Assembly: GCA_038748065.1 (NCBI GenBank)
Contig: JBCDJG010000020.1
Location: 18,956-82,955, forward strand
DNA length: 64,000 nucleotides
Origin: JBCDJG01 sp038748065
Lineage (GTDB): Bacteria > Pseudomonadota > Gammaproteobacteria > Pseudomonadales > Halieaceae
Direction of reading: 5' to 3'
The notes under the pieces are model-generated. The model was not told where the DNA came from, did no database searches, and worked only from the letters and a program-made list of their open reading frames with translations. Made by a program: the position numbers and the translations under genes. This document shows, in pieces, positions 35,546 through 44,802 of this stretch (positions are counted from its first letter, which is position 1; each line of letters starts with the position of its first letter).

Positions 35546-36678
35546 CGCACTGCGATCTGGTCTTTTGCGGCACCGACGTACACCGGTTCAACCTGCTCAC
35601 CCACGGCAACGTATTCCTGCCCCACCGTAATCAGGTTAGCGGTATCCGGCAGGCCCGTGATCCACAGCCCATCCGTGCCGTCCTCGATAATTTCCACCGG
35701 CGTGAAGACCACCCGATTTGCGTCGTTCAGGGTGCGTACGCCCATGATGCCCTCATCGCCCAGGGTCAACAGGGAGGGCGCAATACGGTGCGCCGGCACC
35801 CGGTCGAGCGCTGCTAACAGGCTGACCGTCAAGCCCGAACGCAGGCTGTAGTCGGCGTTGGCAACCGTAATCTCGACAGGGTAGGTACGGGTTACCGGAT
35901 CGCTCTGCTTGCCGATAAAGGAAAGCTGTCCCTTCACTTGACGGCCTGAACGGGTGCTACCCGTCAGCGTGGCGCCCGGCTGCAGGTTTTCAACCTCAGA
36001 CTCGGTGACATGAGCCACCACCAGCATCGGATCAAGATCGATCAAGGTCGCGCAGGACGCGCCGGGCATTGCATAGTCGCCCACATGCAGGTTGAGTTGC
36101 TCAACCACGCCAGCAAAGGGCGCAGTGATTCTGGTGCGTTCAAGGTTGAGCAATTGCCTGTGCAGGTGTGCATGGGCCGCCTCCTTGCGCGCCTGGGATG
36201 AGGCAATCGCAACCTCTGACAACAAACCCTCCGCGGCCAACTTCAGGCTGCCCGCGTGCTCAATCCGGGCCTGTTCGAGACTGGCGCGAGCCTCTTCTAC
36301 TGCTACCTGGCGATCATCTACGGCGATTTCGCAGAGCAGTTGGCCCTGCTCGACCTGCATGCCACGCTCGACCGGCCTGGCCACGACCTGCCCCGAAAGC
36401 TCCGCGGTGACCTCGACGGTTCGTTTGCTTTCCGTACGCCCGCGCAGCACAAGTGAAGGCGAGCGCGGTTCTGCCCGGGTGACAGCTACACGCACCCTGT
36501 TCAATGTGGCAGAAGGATTGCCTTCTGGCTGCGCAGCACTACCTGCGCCGGACCCGCTAACGGATCCACCACTTGACAGAGACGTAGCGGCTGGCTTATC
36601 GCTAACGACCAAGCCTGAGCCAAGCCACGCTGCAAGACCAGCGGCCACGATAGCCGCTGAAACGAGATTTTTTGACAT
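35542..36678 (-). CDS. RND periplasmic adaptor (membrane fusion protein)
   Basis: 378 residues from ATG 36678 (a GTG at 36702 is an alternative). An N-terminal membrane anchor (LVSAAIVAAGLAAWLGSGL) precedes the lipoyl/hairpin region (RTESKRTVEVTAELSGQVV, VEQGQLLCEI) and barrel-sandwich return. The coiled-coil hairpin is short. Ends in ATGA with the permease. It links the pump to an outer-membrane channel that is not encoded here. Confidence 0.9.
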   Translation of the reverse strand: MSKNLVSAAIVAAGLAAWLGSGLVVSDKPAATSLSSGGSVSGSGAGSAAQPEGNPSATLNRVRVAVTRAEPRSPSLVLRGRTESKRTVEVTAELSGQVVARPVERGMQVEQGQLLCEIAVDDRQVAVEEARASLEQARIEHAGSLKLAAEGLLSEVAIASSQARKEAAHAHLHRQLLNLERTRITAPFAGVVEQLNLHVGDYAMPGASCATLIDLDPMLVVAHVTESEVENLQPGATLTGSTRSGRQVKGQLSFIGKQSDPVTRTYPVEITVANADYSLRSGLTVSLLAALDRVPAHRIAPSLLTLGDEGIMGVRTLNDANRVVFTPVEIIEDGTDGLWITGLPDTANLITVGQEYVAVGEQVEPVYVGAAKDQIAVR

Positions 36679-36870
36679 ACCGAATGACCTGATCGCTGGC
36701 ACGTAGCAAATCGTTGTGCCTGTCCGTCAGCTCAGGCTGCGGCAATGGCGAGTTACTGATGCTCTTTCTACGCTAACGGGGTGATTTTGGACGAGTTTTT
36801 GTCTTGGACAGCAGACAGGCTCTCTTCCACTGCTATGCTTAGTCACTTCGCCAAAGATCAGGAAGTAAAG

Positions 36871-38706
36871 ATGTCAGGAGTTGGCCGTAAGAGCTCGAGG
36901 CCCGCCCCGGGGCCAAGCTATTTATCTGCCCTGCTAGCCTTAACGCTGTGCGTCTTCGCGCTGCCGGCAGGCGCAAGCGCCGTGGCGGTCTATAACGCGT
37001 CAAAAAACGGAGATATGGCTACCCTGTCGCGCTTGCTCGACCGCGGAGAACCCGTGGACTATCGCTCCAAGAGTGGCCGTACCCCGCTGCACGGTGCTGC
37101 GCTAAACGGCCACGCCGAGATCGCTAACAGGCTTCTGGCTGCAGGCGCCGATGTCGACGCAAAGGAAGAGGACCGCTGGACGGCACTGCATATGGCAGCC
37201 CAGAACGGTCACGACGCGACGATCCGCGTCTTACTCAATGGCGGCGCAGATGCTAATGCCAGAACAGACAAGGACGCCACCGCTCTCAGACTCGCGTTAC
37301 GGAAGAAACATGCAGGCGCAGTGAGAATACTGGCTGGTGAAGGCGACGCTCTGGACGCCTACTACGGTGACTGGACGCTTTTGGGCACGGCAGCTTCCAA
37401 GGGCGATCTGGAGGCCATGGAGCTGCTGCTTGCCGTGGGTGCCGACCCCGACCAGACCATTCGTTCCGGACAGCCGCCCCTGTACCTGGCGGCACAGAAA
37501 GACAAGGCTGCGGCAGCGAAACTTCTGGCAGACGCAGGCGCAGACCTCAACGCAATCGCCAAGGACGGCCGCTCTGCGCTGGGCATCGCCGCCTACTATG
37601 GCTTTATTGACGTCGGCAAGGTGCTGGTCGCCGCGGGCGCTGACACCGCATTGAAAAACAGGTACGGGCAGACGCCACTCAATGTCGCCGCAAGGCAGAA
37701 TCAGGCGGCATTTACGGCATGGCTTGAATCAACGGGAACGAGCGGCACCCGACATCAGGGCGGCTGGACGCCACTCCATGATGCCGCCCGTAAGGGCGAA
37801 CTCGCTGCAGCGCAGCAGCTGATCGCCAGCGGCACCGAGGCGTCCGTCGCGGATGAGAACGGTATGACCCCCATGCACGTGGCAGCACGACACGATCAGT
37901 CCGTGATCATCAACCTACTCCTCGCCAATGGCGCCAGCCTTGAGTCACTTAACAAAAATGATCGTACGCCGATATTCATCGCTGCGCGTACCGGCTCCAA
38001 TGAAGCCCTGGCGCTGCTGATCGCCCGCGGCGCGAACATCGACGCGACGGATGTCGCAGGCGGTACGCCGCTACATGGCGCCATTCTCGAGAAGCGCGCT
38101 GACGCAGTCCAAATTCTGCTGGACGCCGGCGCGGACGTCGGCATACGCAGCAACAACGGCTCCGACGCGCTGGCGCTAGCCGCCGTCGTCGGCGACCCAG
38201 ATATCGTGGCGATGCTGACGACAAGGGAAGGCGCTGTGCAAGGCGCCCAACAGGGCGATAGCCTTGCGCTGTTTAACGCGGTTCAGCAGAATAAAGTTGC
38301 GGTGGTAAAACAGCTCATTGCAGCCGGCGCAGACCCCTCAGTTAGAAATGACTGGGGTTTCACACTGTGGCATGCCGCAACATCTCAGGAAGTAGGTGAG
38401 CTTCTTGCGCCCCTCGCCATTGACCTCAATGCTGTGGATATTGGCGGCAGCACGGCGCTGGCGCTGCAGGCCTTCAACAAGAACACCGAGGTTGCCTTGC
38501 TACTGATACAACGGGGCGCTGACGTCAATATAAGCAATCACTACGGTACTCCCCTGCATATCGCCATCAGCAACGATCTCAAGGCGCTGGCAGCCGCCCT
38601 GCTTGAAGCGGGTACCGACCTCGCCCTGGTCGATAACGAGGGGCGCACCCCCGAGGAGCTGGCCCGTGCTGAGGGCTCAGCATCCATAAAGGCCTTGTTC
38701 GAGTGA
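36871..38706 (+). CDS. Exported ankyrin-repeat protein
   Basis: 611 residues from ATG 36871 (aggaag upstream); the GTG at 36781 is rejected because it puts a hydrophilic leader before the signal. Signal peptide (ALLALTLCVFALPAGASA). The rest is about 17-18 ankyrin repeats of 33 residues (G-TPLH-AA--GH---...LL--GADV), from about residue 38 to the end; several are weak. Periplasmic or secreted scaffold; partner unknown. It is divergent from the RND adaptor. Confidence 0.87.
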   Translation: MSGVGRKSSRPAPGPSYLSALLALTLCVFALPAGASAVAVYNASKNGDMATLSRLLDRGEPVDYRSKSGRTPLHGAALNGHAEIANRLLAAGADVDAKEEDRWTALHMAAQNGHDATIRVLLNGGADANARTDKDATALRLALRKKHAGAVRILAGEGDALDAYYGDWTLLGTAASKGDLEAMELLLAVGADPDQTIRSGQPPLYLAAQKDKAAAAKLLADAGADLNAIAKDGRSALGIAAYYGFIDVGKVLVAAGADTALKNRYGQTPLNVAARQNQAAFTAWLESTGTSGTRHQGGWTPLHDAARKGELAAAQQLIASGTEASVADENGMTPMHVAARHDQSVIINLLLANGASLESLNKNDRTPIFIAARTGSNEALALLIARGANIDATDVAGGTPLHGAILEKRADAVQILLDAGADVGIRSNNGSDALALAAVVGDPDIVAMLTTREGAVQGAQQGDSLALFNAVQQNKVAVVKQLIAAGADPSVRNDWGFTLWHAATSQEVGELLAPLAIDLNAVDIGGSTALALQAFNKNTEVALLLIQRGADVNISNHYGTPLHIAISNDLKALAAALLEAGTDLALVDNEGRTPEELARAEGSASIKALFE

Positions 38707-38851
38707 CCGTCAAGGTCAGGCTGGCCCAGGAAGGCAGCTATCGCAACGCTCGAAATTGAACTGGAGCCCGACCCTGCGTTCTCGGCAGTTTGCGAGCGAT
38801 AGATCACTTAACCCTACTGCGCGGAGTTCCAGGCCGGCATCTCTGCAACGG

Positions 38852-39934
38852 CTAAATTGATGCAAGCCGCGTTAGAGCTTTTTCAACCTCGGCGTAGCAA
38901 GCATCTGGCGCCAACTGCCGAGTGGCGAAGGCAAGAGCCGCGTCGCCCAGCGAACGGCAGGCTTCATAGTTGTTCACAAGCCGGCTCAGGTGCCCGGCGA
39001 AACTCTGCCAATCGTCAGCGATCAGTAAAGCTCTGCCATCGAGGTGTTCAAGCCCGCTAGCTCCCTCACGGCTCGTGACTACTGGCAGCCCTCGCGCGAG
39101 CGCCTCCACCGTTTTGATCTTGAGACCTGCGCCGTACTGCACTGGGTTGATCACAATATCCAGATTTTCGTAGCAAGCCTCAATATCCTCCTGGAAGCCA
39201 TGGAAGGTCACAGCCGGTATCCGGGCAGAAATCGTGTCACAGACCGTGCCGTACACGTGCAAAGCCGCACCACTTTGCCTCACCGTAGGCCAAACATGGC
39301 GCACAAAGTCGCGTAAGCCGTAGGCATTGGCATGCCAGCCACTGGCGACAAAGCCAATGTTTAGCGGCGGGTTCTCGATAGGCTTGGGCGAAACTGCCAC
39401 GGCATGGGATGCTAGTAGAGTCCGCTCCGCTCCGACCCAGTTCGCCACCAGCGCGGCTTCGTCCCGCTGAATGCAGATCACTTTGTCATAGCGCTTAAGT
39501 ACAGCTGCCTCATCTGGCGCCGTCATCGGATCGGTTTCCACCGCTTCCCTGCCCACAAGCTTCCGCGTCCGCTCGCTCACCAGGTCGTGCGTATCCACCC
39601 ATTTCTCGCCATCTTCCGGCAGGCCGTCCAAAGTGTCACTGATTTCTGTCTTATCGACCATGTATAGATCGGCGGGCGGATTGGAAGCGAAGTACTCGAC
39701 CAAGGCAGCACGGCGGTTTTCAGGCAAGCTGACCTCTGGCATAGCGAGGCGCACGAGTTGCTCCGGGTATTGCGCAAGGTTCCATGCCTGCCAATAGGGC
39801 TCATCCAGTCGTGCCAAAAAGAGGACGCGAATTTGACCATGGCGCCTGAGCACTTTCATAAGCTCACGCGTTCGCGAATAACGACCCACGCCGGGCATCC
39901 AATAGGGCCCCATGGTGATAAAGCAGATATTCAT
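38852..39934 (-). CDS. Glycosyltransferase, GT-B fold
   Basis: 360 residues from ATG 39934 (MNICFITMGPYWMPGVGRYSR). The C-terminal half has the GT4-like region DIVINPVQYGAGLKIKTVEALARGLPVVTSREGASG with the E-x7-G/E type donor site; the N-terminal half is variable. It lies after the exporter operon by 134 bases, on the same strand; a linked role is only inference. Confidence 0.75.
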   Translation of the reverse strand: MNICFITMGPYWMPGVGRYSRTRELMKVLRRHGQIRVLFLARLDEPYWQAWNLAQYPEQLVRLAMPEVSLPENRRAALVEYFASNPPADLYMVDKTEISDTLDGLPEDGEKWVDTHDLVSERTRKLVGREAVETDPMTAPDEAAVLKRYDKVICIQRDEAALVANWVGAERTLLASHAVAVSPKPIENPPLNIGFVASGWHANAYGLRDFVRHVWPTVRQSGAALHVYGTVCDTISARIPAVTFHGFQEDIEACYENLDIVINPVQYGAGLKIKTVEALARGLPVVTSREGASGLEHLDGRALLIADDWQSFAGHLSRLVNNYEACRSLGDAALAFATRQLAPDACYAEVEKALTRLASI

Positions 39935-40068
39935 CGCCGATTTTCCTGCAATACGGCCCATTTAGACCCGAGGGGCCGGTCGCTACAACCAAGATACCCT
40001 GGGATAGACGAACACCAACCAAATTCTCTCAAAAGACATCAACACCTCGAAGTGGTACAGAATCACGA

Positions 40069-41253
40069 TCAGATCTCATTCAGTGACTTGACCGGTGAGA
40101 CGGCGGCGGCCTGCAGCGCAGGGTAACTGCCGAAAACAACGCCAATCAACACTGACACCGCGAAGCCGACCAGCGCTGCAGCGTTGTGATACACGAGGTT
40201 CCATTCACTGAAACTGTCAATCAGGAAAGACAGCAGGAAGCCCAGTAGCACCCCGGCCAAGCCACCTGCCAACGCAACCACCAGTGATTCCGCCACGAAC
40301 TGAGCAATGATATCCGCACGGGTAGCTCCCAGAGCGCGACGCAGGCCGATCTCTGGCCGGCGCGAAATCACATTCAACATCATGGTATTCATAATGCCGG
40401 TACCACCCACCAGCAACAGCACAAAAGCTATACCCATCAAGAGATATTGAAGCATCTGCTGCAGGCGCTGCTTCTGTCGCAGCAACTCAACGGGCACGAG
40501 CAACTCCGCGCCCTCGCCAATGCGATATTCAATAATACGCTGTAGCACGGGGAGACCTGCTCCCAGCACGGATTCGTCCTCAAAGCGCAGCGTGACTTCG
40601 TCAAGAGGATAGTCGGTCACTCGGCCTGCAAGCGTTGTTACAGGCAGATAGAGTAACCTGTCTGCGTCGGCCACGCCGTCCAGTTGCGGCAATGGCAGGC
40701 TGTTGCGAGCCAACCAGCCCACAACATGGCAGCGTCGATTGCCATAGCGCAGGTCCTTGCCAATGACCTGCCCGCGGGGAAACAGCTCGCGGCCAAGCTC
40801 CCAGCCGACCACACAGGCCGGCGTGCGTGCCTGCAGATCATGGGGCGCGATAAAACGACCGCCGTGTAAGCGCAGGCTATAGAGTTCCATGTAGCGTGCA
40901 TCGGTGCCAATTAACCCGACCTGGGCGACCTCAGTATCACCCGCGGCGATCACCGGGCCACGACGTAGCGCACCGCTATAAATATCGATCACCGAACCAA
41001 GCAATTCCATGCTCACATCAACATCTCGTGGACTGAGATGAGATCCTTGTGGTGCCCGAACGATGACCGAGCCCGCACCCAGCGAGCCAAGCGCCCGCTG
41101 CAGTTCCCGCTCCGCCCCAGCCCCAACAGCTATCACGATCACCAGGCCGCAAACGCCCGCCACAACGCCCAGCATGCTCAGTAGCGCCTGGGTTCGGCGT
41201 GTATCCCAGAGCTTGAAAGCCCAGGCTAGAACCTGCGGGTCAGGCAGCTGCAA
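40069..41253 (-). CDS. MacB/FtsX-type ABC transporter permease
   Basis: 394 residues from TTG 41253, preceded by gagg at good spacing and overlapping the ATPase gene by 14 bases. First membrane helix at about 22-42 (ALLSMLGVVAGVCGLVIVIAVGAGAE), a periplasmic domain of about 200 residues, then three helices near the C-terminus, with MNTMMLNVISRRPEIGLRRALGATRADI just before helix 3. This is the FtsX-like fold of MacB/LolE-type exporters: mechanotransmission, with substrates taken up on the periplasmic side. Confidence 0.9.
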   Translation of the reverse strand: MQLPDPQVLAWAFKLWDTRRTQALLSMLGVVAGVCGLVIVIAVGAGAERELQRALGSLGAGSVIVRAPQGSHLSPRDVDVSMELLGSVIDIYSGALRRGPVIAAGDTEVAQVGLIGTDARYMELYSLRLHGGRFIAPHDLQARTPACVVGWELGRELFPRGQVIGKDLRYGNRRCHVVGWLARNSLPLPQLDGVADADRLLYLPVTTLAGRVTDYPLDEVTLRFEDESVLGAGLPVLQRIIEYRIGEGAELLVPVELLRQKQRLQQMLQYLLMGIAFVLLLVGGTGIMNTMMLNVISRRPEIGLRRALGATRADIIAQFVAESLVVALAGGLAGVLLGFLLSFLIDSFSEWNLVYHNAAALVGFAVSVLIGVVFGSYPALQAAAVSPVKSLNEI

Positions 41254-41923
41254 GACTTGCCTCGGTCAATCGTCCGGCGCTTAGTTGCAGCACTCGGTCA
41301 GCGTAAGCTGCTACCTCTTTGTCGTGAGTTACCAGAACGACCGTGATTCCTTCATCGCGCAAAGCCGCGATACGCGCCATGATCTGGCGGGTGTTATCTG
41401 CGTCGAGGTTGCCCGTGGGCTCATCCGCCAGCAGCAGCCCAGGACGATTGAACAGGGCTCGGGCGATGGCCGCTCGCTGGCGTTCTCCTCCAGAAAGCTC
41501 GGCCGGCCGATGCGTGCTGCGGTGCGCGAGACCTAACTGGGCAAGAAGCTCCTGCGCTCTCTCACGGCAGACCGCCGCGCCAGATGTGCGGGCGTAAATG
41601 CCGGGCAGGGCGACGTTGTCGGTGAGGTCGAGGTAGTCCACGAAGAAGCTGCTTTGAAAAACAAAGCCGATGCGCGCGTTGCGAATACCCGCCAAGGCTT
41701 CTTCATCCAGCGCGCTTACCTCGCGGCCTTCCAGCCAGTAGCGCCCGCTGGTGGGTCGGTCGAGGCAGCCGAGCAGTTGCAGCAGCGTGCTCTTGCCTTC
41801 GCCCGAGGGGCCCATCAGGGTCATGTGTTCGCCCGTAGGAACCTCCAACGACAGATCCTGCAGCACCTCTACCGGGCGCCTCGGATGCGGATAGACCTTG
41901 CAAAGAGACTCAGCGCGCAGCAT
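41240..41923 (-). CDS. ABC exporter ATP-binding protein (MacB/LolD-type)
   Basis: 227 residues. Walker A GPSGEGKST (about 38-46), signature LSGGERQR, Walker B LLLADEPTGNLD. LolD/MacB family, matching the separate permease. It overlaps the HlyD-like gene by 14 bases and the permease by 14 bases. Confidence 0.93.
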   Translation of the reverse strand: MLRAESLCKVYPHPRRPVEVLQDLSLEVPTGEHMTLMGPSGEGKSTLLQLLGCLDRPTSGRYWLEGREVSALDEEALAGIRNARIGFVFQSSFFVDYLDLTDNVALPGIYARTSGAAVCRERAQELLAQLGLAHRSTHRPAELSGGERQRAAIARALFNRPGLLLADEPTGNLDADNTRQIMARIAALRDEGITVVLVTHDKEVAAYADRVLQLSAGRLTEASLAAA

Positions 41924-43388
41924 GGTTTGCCACAGGGAAGCGCTCTGGGTACACCAGCATTACCTCTGCACCAACGTCCACGCCCTTGGACACCACTACA
42001 TGGCGGCCGTCACCGAGGCCCAAGGTAACCGGTACCCGTTCGGGCTCTCCGTCGTGCCAGAGGAAGACGACCGGCTGTTGCTCGTGGTAAAAAATCGCTT
42101 CGACCGGTAACAGCAGGGCACTATCGAAACGCTCCACCAGTACCGATGCGCGTGCCGACATTCCTGGACGCAGGCGGGCGTCGCCGTTTTCCAGATCAAT
42201 GCGAACCCGGAAGGAGCGCGTGCCCTGAGCTTCATCTCTAGCAGCGAGGGTGCCAACCACATCCACGGCGCCCATTAGTCGCAGGGCAGGGTAGGCTTCT
42301 GGGCGTATTGTTGCCCCCTGCCCCGGCGCCAGCTTGCCGACCTCGGTTTCACTTATGTTCATGTGCGCCACCAGGCTGGACAGATCCGGGATCACGGCAA
42401 AGCCCTGTCGCTGCCAGAGCGAATCACCGACCTGAACCTTGCGCTTCTCGCCCTGAATAGAGATGGTCTTGTAGATGACCAGGCCAGAGACGGGCGCTGT
42501 AAGCTCGGTCATGCCGAGGTAGTCTTTGCTGCGCTCCCGGTCTGCTTCCAGCGCTGCAATCTTGTTTTCGATCTGAGCAATCGTAGCGGCCTGCTTGCGG
42601 CTCTGGTCGGCGTAGGTCTGGCGATAGACCTCGACTTCGCGCTCGCGGTTAGCCAACTGCAGCTCCGCCTGTCTGCGCTCCGAAGGCAGGGTGACTTCGT
42701 TGAGCACGCGCAGCTGGTGCTGGGCGAGTTCGAAAGCGGCCTGGGCTTCACGCGCGGCTTCCTTGGCCTCAAACAGGCTCTTCTCCCGTGTCAGGCCCTT
42801 GTCGAAGAGCTCTGTCTCAGTGGCCAGCAGTTTGCGGGCTTTGTCCCGCTCTGCCCGCGTGCGCCGCTCTTCTTTCTCGGCCTGGGCGGTGCGCAGGGGT
42901 ATACTGCCCTGATCCAGGGTTTGGAGCTTCAGGCTGGCCAGCTCTAACTGGTGTTCCAATTCGGCTACCCGGTCGGCACTGCCGGTTTCATGCAGTGCGA
43001 GATCGGCCCTGGCCTGGTCGAGCTTGATCTGCTGATCCCGAATGTCGTGGCCGATTTTTTCGATGTCCTCTTTGAATGGGGTGGCATCGAAGCGGGCCAC
43101 GGTGTCGCCGGCCTGCACCAGCTCTCCTTCGGGGACCAGGAACACCGCCTTGCCACGGTTGCTCGGCAGGGCCGATGACAGCAGCACCGAGTGGCTGGCA
43201 TCCAGTTCAGCCAGCGCCGTCACGCGAACTTCAAAAGGCGCTTCGGTCACGTGGGTGACCGGCGAGAACAGGCCCGCAATGGGTGCGGGCGGTGCCTCGT
43301 CTGACACCCACAGTGAGGCAAACAAGAGGCATAGCGCGATCGCGGCGGCGCCGATCAGGAGGCTACGGCGTCTATCAGCGAGCAGCAT
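41910..43388 (-). CDS. HlyD-family periplasmic adaptor
   Basis: 492 residues. N-terminal membrane helix (LLIGAAAIALCLLFASLWV), barrel/lipoyl segments (LVQAGDTVARFDATPFKEDI), and a very long coiled coil (about residues 105-300, rich in Glu/Arg/Lys, several 'EL-L-L' heptads). Longer than MacA-type adaptors, like those for TolC-linked export. Second half has MNISETEVGKLAPGQGATIRPEAYP. It overlaps TolC by 14 bases. Confidence 0.88.
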   Translation of the reverse strand: MLLADRRRSLLIGAAAIALCLLFASLWVSDEAPPAPIAGLFSPVTHVTEAPFEVRVTALAELDASHSVLLSSALPSNRGKAVFLVPEGELVQAGDTVARFDATPFKEDIEKIGHDIRDQQIKLDQARADLALHETGSADRVAELEHQLELASLKLQTLDQGSIPLRTAQAEKEERRTRAERDKARKLLATETELFDKGLTREKSLFEAKEAAREAQAAFELAQHQLRVLNEVTLPSERRQAELQLANREREVEVYRQTYADQSRKQAATIAQIENKIAALEADRERSKDYLGMTELTAPVSGLVIYKTISIQGEKRKVQVGDSLWQRQGFAVIPDLSSLVAHMNISETEVGKLAPGQGATIRPEAYPALRLMGAVDVVGTLAARDEAQGTRSFRVRIDLENGDARLRPGMSARASVLVERFDSALLLPVEAIFYHEQQPVVFLWHDGEPERVPVTLGLGDGRHVVVSKGVDVGAEVMLVYPERFPVANHAAR

Positions 43389-44802
43389 CAGTAATCCCGT
43401 GCCCGGTCGCCATGGCCAGGTCCTGCTCGGCTAGCAAGTAGTCAACCTTGGCCGACAGAGCGCGGTGACGGGCCCTATTCAACTCGTGCTGGCTTTCGAA
43501 GTATTCAAGCTCCGTCACGTCTCCGCGGCGCCACAAAATCTGCTGTTGCTCGTGCTTCTGTTCAGCCAGGGCCTGATATTCTCGAATAAAATCGAGGGCG
43601 CTGCGTGCGCGCTGGGCGGCGCTGTAGGATTTGCGCACCTGGGAGATAATAGAGCGCTGCAGGTAATCGAACTCGCGCTGTTGGGCGCGACGGTGCAGAT
43701 ATAACTTGCGTTGCTTGATTTTGGTCTCGGAGTTCTGCAGGTCGGTGTTCATGCGCAGGCCAACGCCGAAACGCTGGTCGTCCACATTGAAAGAATCGTC
43801 AATGCTTTCTCCTTCGCCAATCAGGGAGTATTGCAGCGAGACCTCCATAGGAGGCAGGTTGCCGATCTTGGTTGATTCGATGCGGTGGTTGGTCATCGTC
43901 AGCTCCTCGCGCTTGGCCAGGAGTTCGATGCGGTGGTTGATGGCCATATCCTCCAGATTCTGCAGGGGCCATTCCACCAGCGGTGATTCCACCTCCCGCA
44001 GTACGCGAGTATCAATCGAGAGCAGCTCTTCATAGTCCATGCCGAGCAGTAGCCGGAAGGCATCCTCCTGGCTGCCACGATCCAGTGCGGCTATGTCCTG
44101 TGACTGACGCGCGTCGATGGTGCGCAGTTTCGCCTCGGAGAGCTCGAGCGCCGAGGCCTCGCCATTGCGGTGACGAATCTCCTGAGCCTGGAAGAAGGAA
44201 TCCGCAATCTGCCGCTCGTCGTCGGCCAACTGTTCCGAACGAATGGCCATGGCCAGCTTCAGGTAGGCCGAAACCACCTCATTAGCCAACTCCTCGCGAC
44301 CGATCTCCACCATGCGCTGGCTGCGGGCCGAATTGATCTCCGCCTGGTATATCGCGAGCTTGCGATTATCCAGCGGGTTGTCGAAGAATGGCAGGGTATA
44401 GCTGAAGCGCCACTCCGAGAGGGTATTGCTGCCAAAGGAGGAGTGATACAGGCCCACGTTATAGCGAGAGCCGGACTCGTTGGCCTTGTCCATAAACAGG
44501 CTGTAGGTGCTGCCCACCTCGGCGCCCAAACGAGCGTCGGAGGAGAGTGACGAACCGAAGCGAGTTTTATAGACCGAGCGAGCACTCTCGTAGTCGAGTT
44601 CACTGAGAGCGGTTTTGTCGATCAGGTTGAGCATCTGGTGGTTGGCGTTCAGGGCATAGGCCACCGCCTGATCGACCGACAAAACGGTATCGGTGCCCGT
44701 ATAGGCGCTGAAGCTGTGCTCCTCGCCTTGCGCCAGGCAGGCACAGAGCGCGGCCGCGGCGAGCCAGCCGCCGCGGCCTGTACGCGAGTGAGTCGTACTC
44801 AG
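43375..44802 (-). CDS. TolC-family outer-membrane protein with CTG start
   Basis: 475 residues if translation starts at CTG 44802. The ggagg SD sits 7 bases before it, the CTGA overlaps the TGA of the upstream gene, and residues 2-26 form a signal peptide (STTHSRTGRGGWLAAAALCA...). The next usual start (TTG 44682) would leave no signal peptide. SVDQAVAYALNANH begins the TolC helical repeat; two helical halves follow. Outer-membrane channel partner of the HlyD/MacB pair. Confidence 0.8.
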   Translation of the reverse strand: MSTTHSRTGRGGWLAAAALCACLAQGEEHSFSAYTGTDTVLSVDQAVAYALNANHQMLNLIDKTALSELDYESARSVYKTRFGSSLSSDARLGAEVGSTYSLFMDKANESGSRYNVGLYHSSFGSNTLSEWRFSYTLPFFDNPLDNRKLAIYQAEINSARSQRMVEIGREELANEVVSAYLKLAMAIRSEQLADDERQIADSFFQAQEIRHRNGEASALELSEAKLRTIDARQSQDIAALDRGSQEDAFRLLLGMDYEELLSIDTRVLREVESPLVEWPLQNLEDMAINHRIELLAKREELTMTNHRIESTKIGNLPPMEVSLQYSLIGEGESIDDSFNVDDQRFGVGLRMNTDLQNSETKIKQRKLYLHRRAQQREFDYLQRSIISQVRKSYSAAQRARSALDFIREYQALAEQKHEQQQILWRRGDVTELEYFESQHELNRARHRALSAKVDYLLAEQDLAMATGHGITDAAR

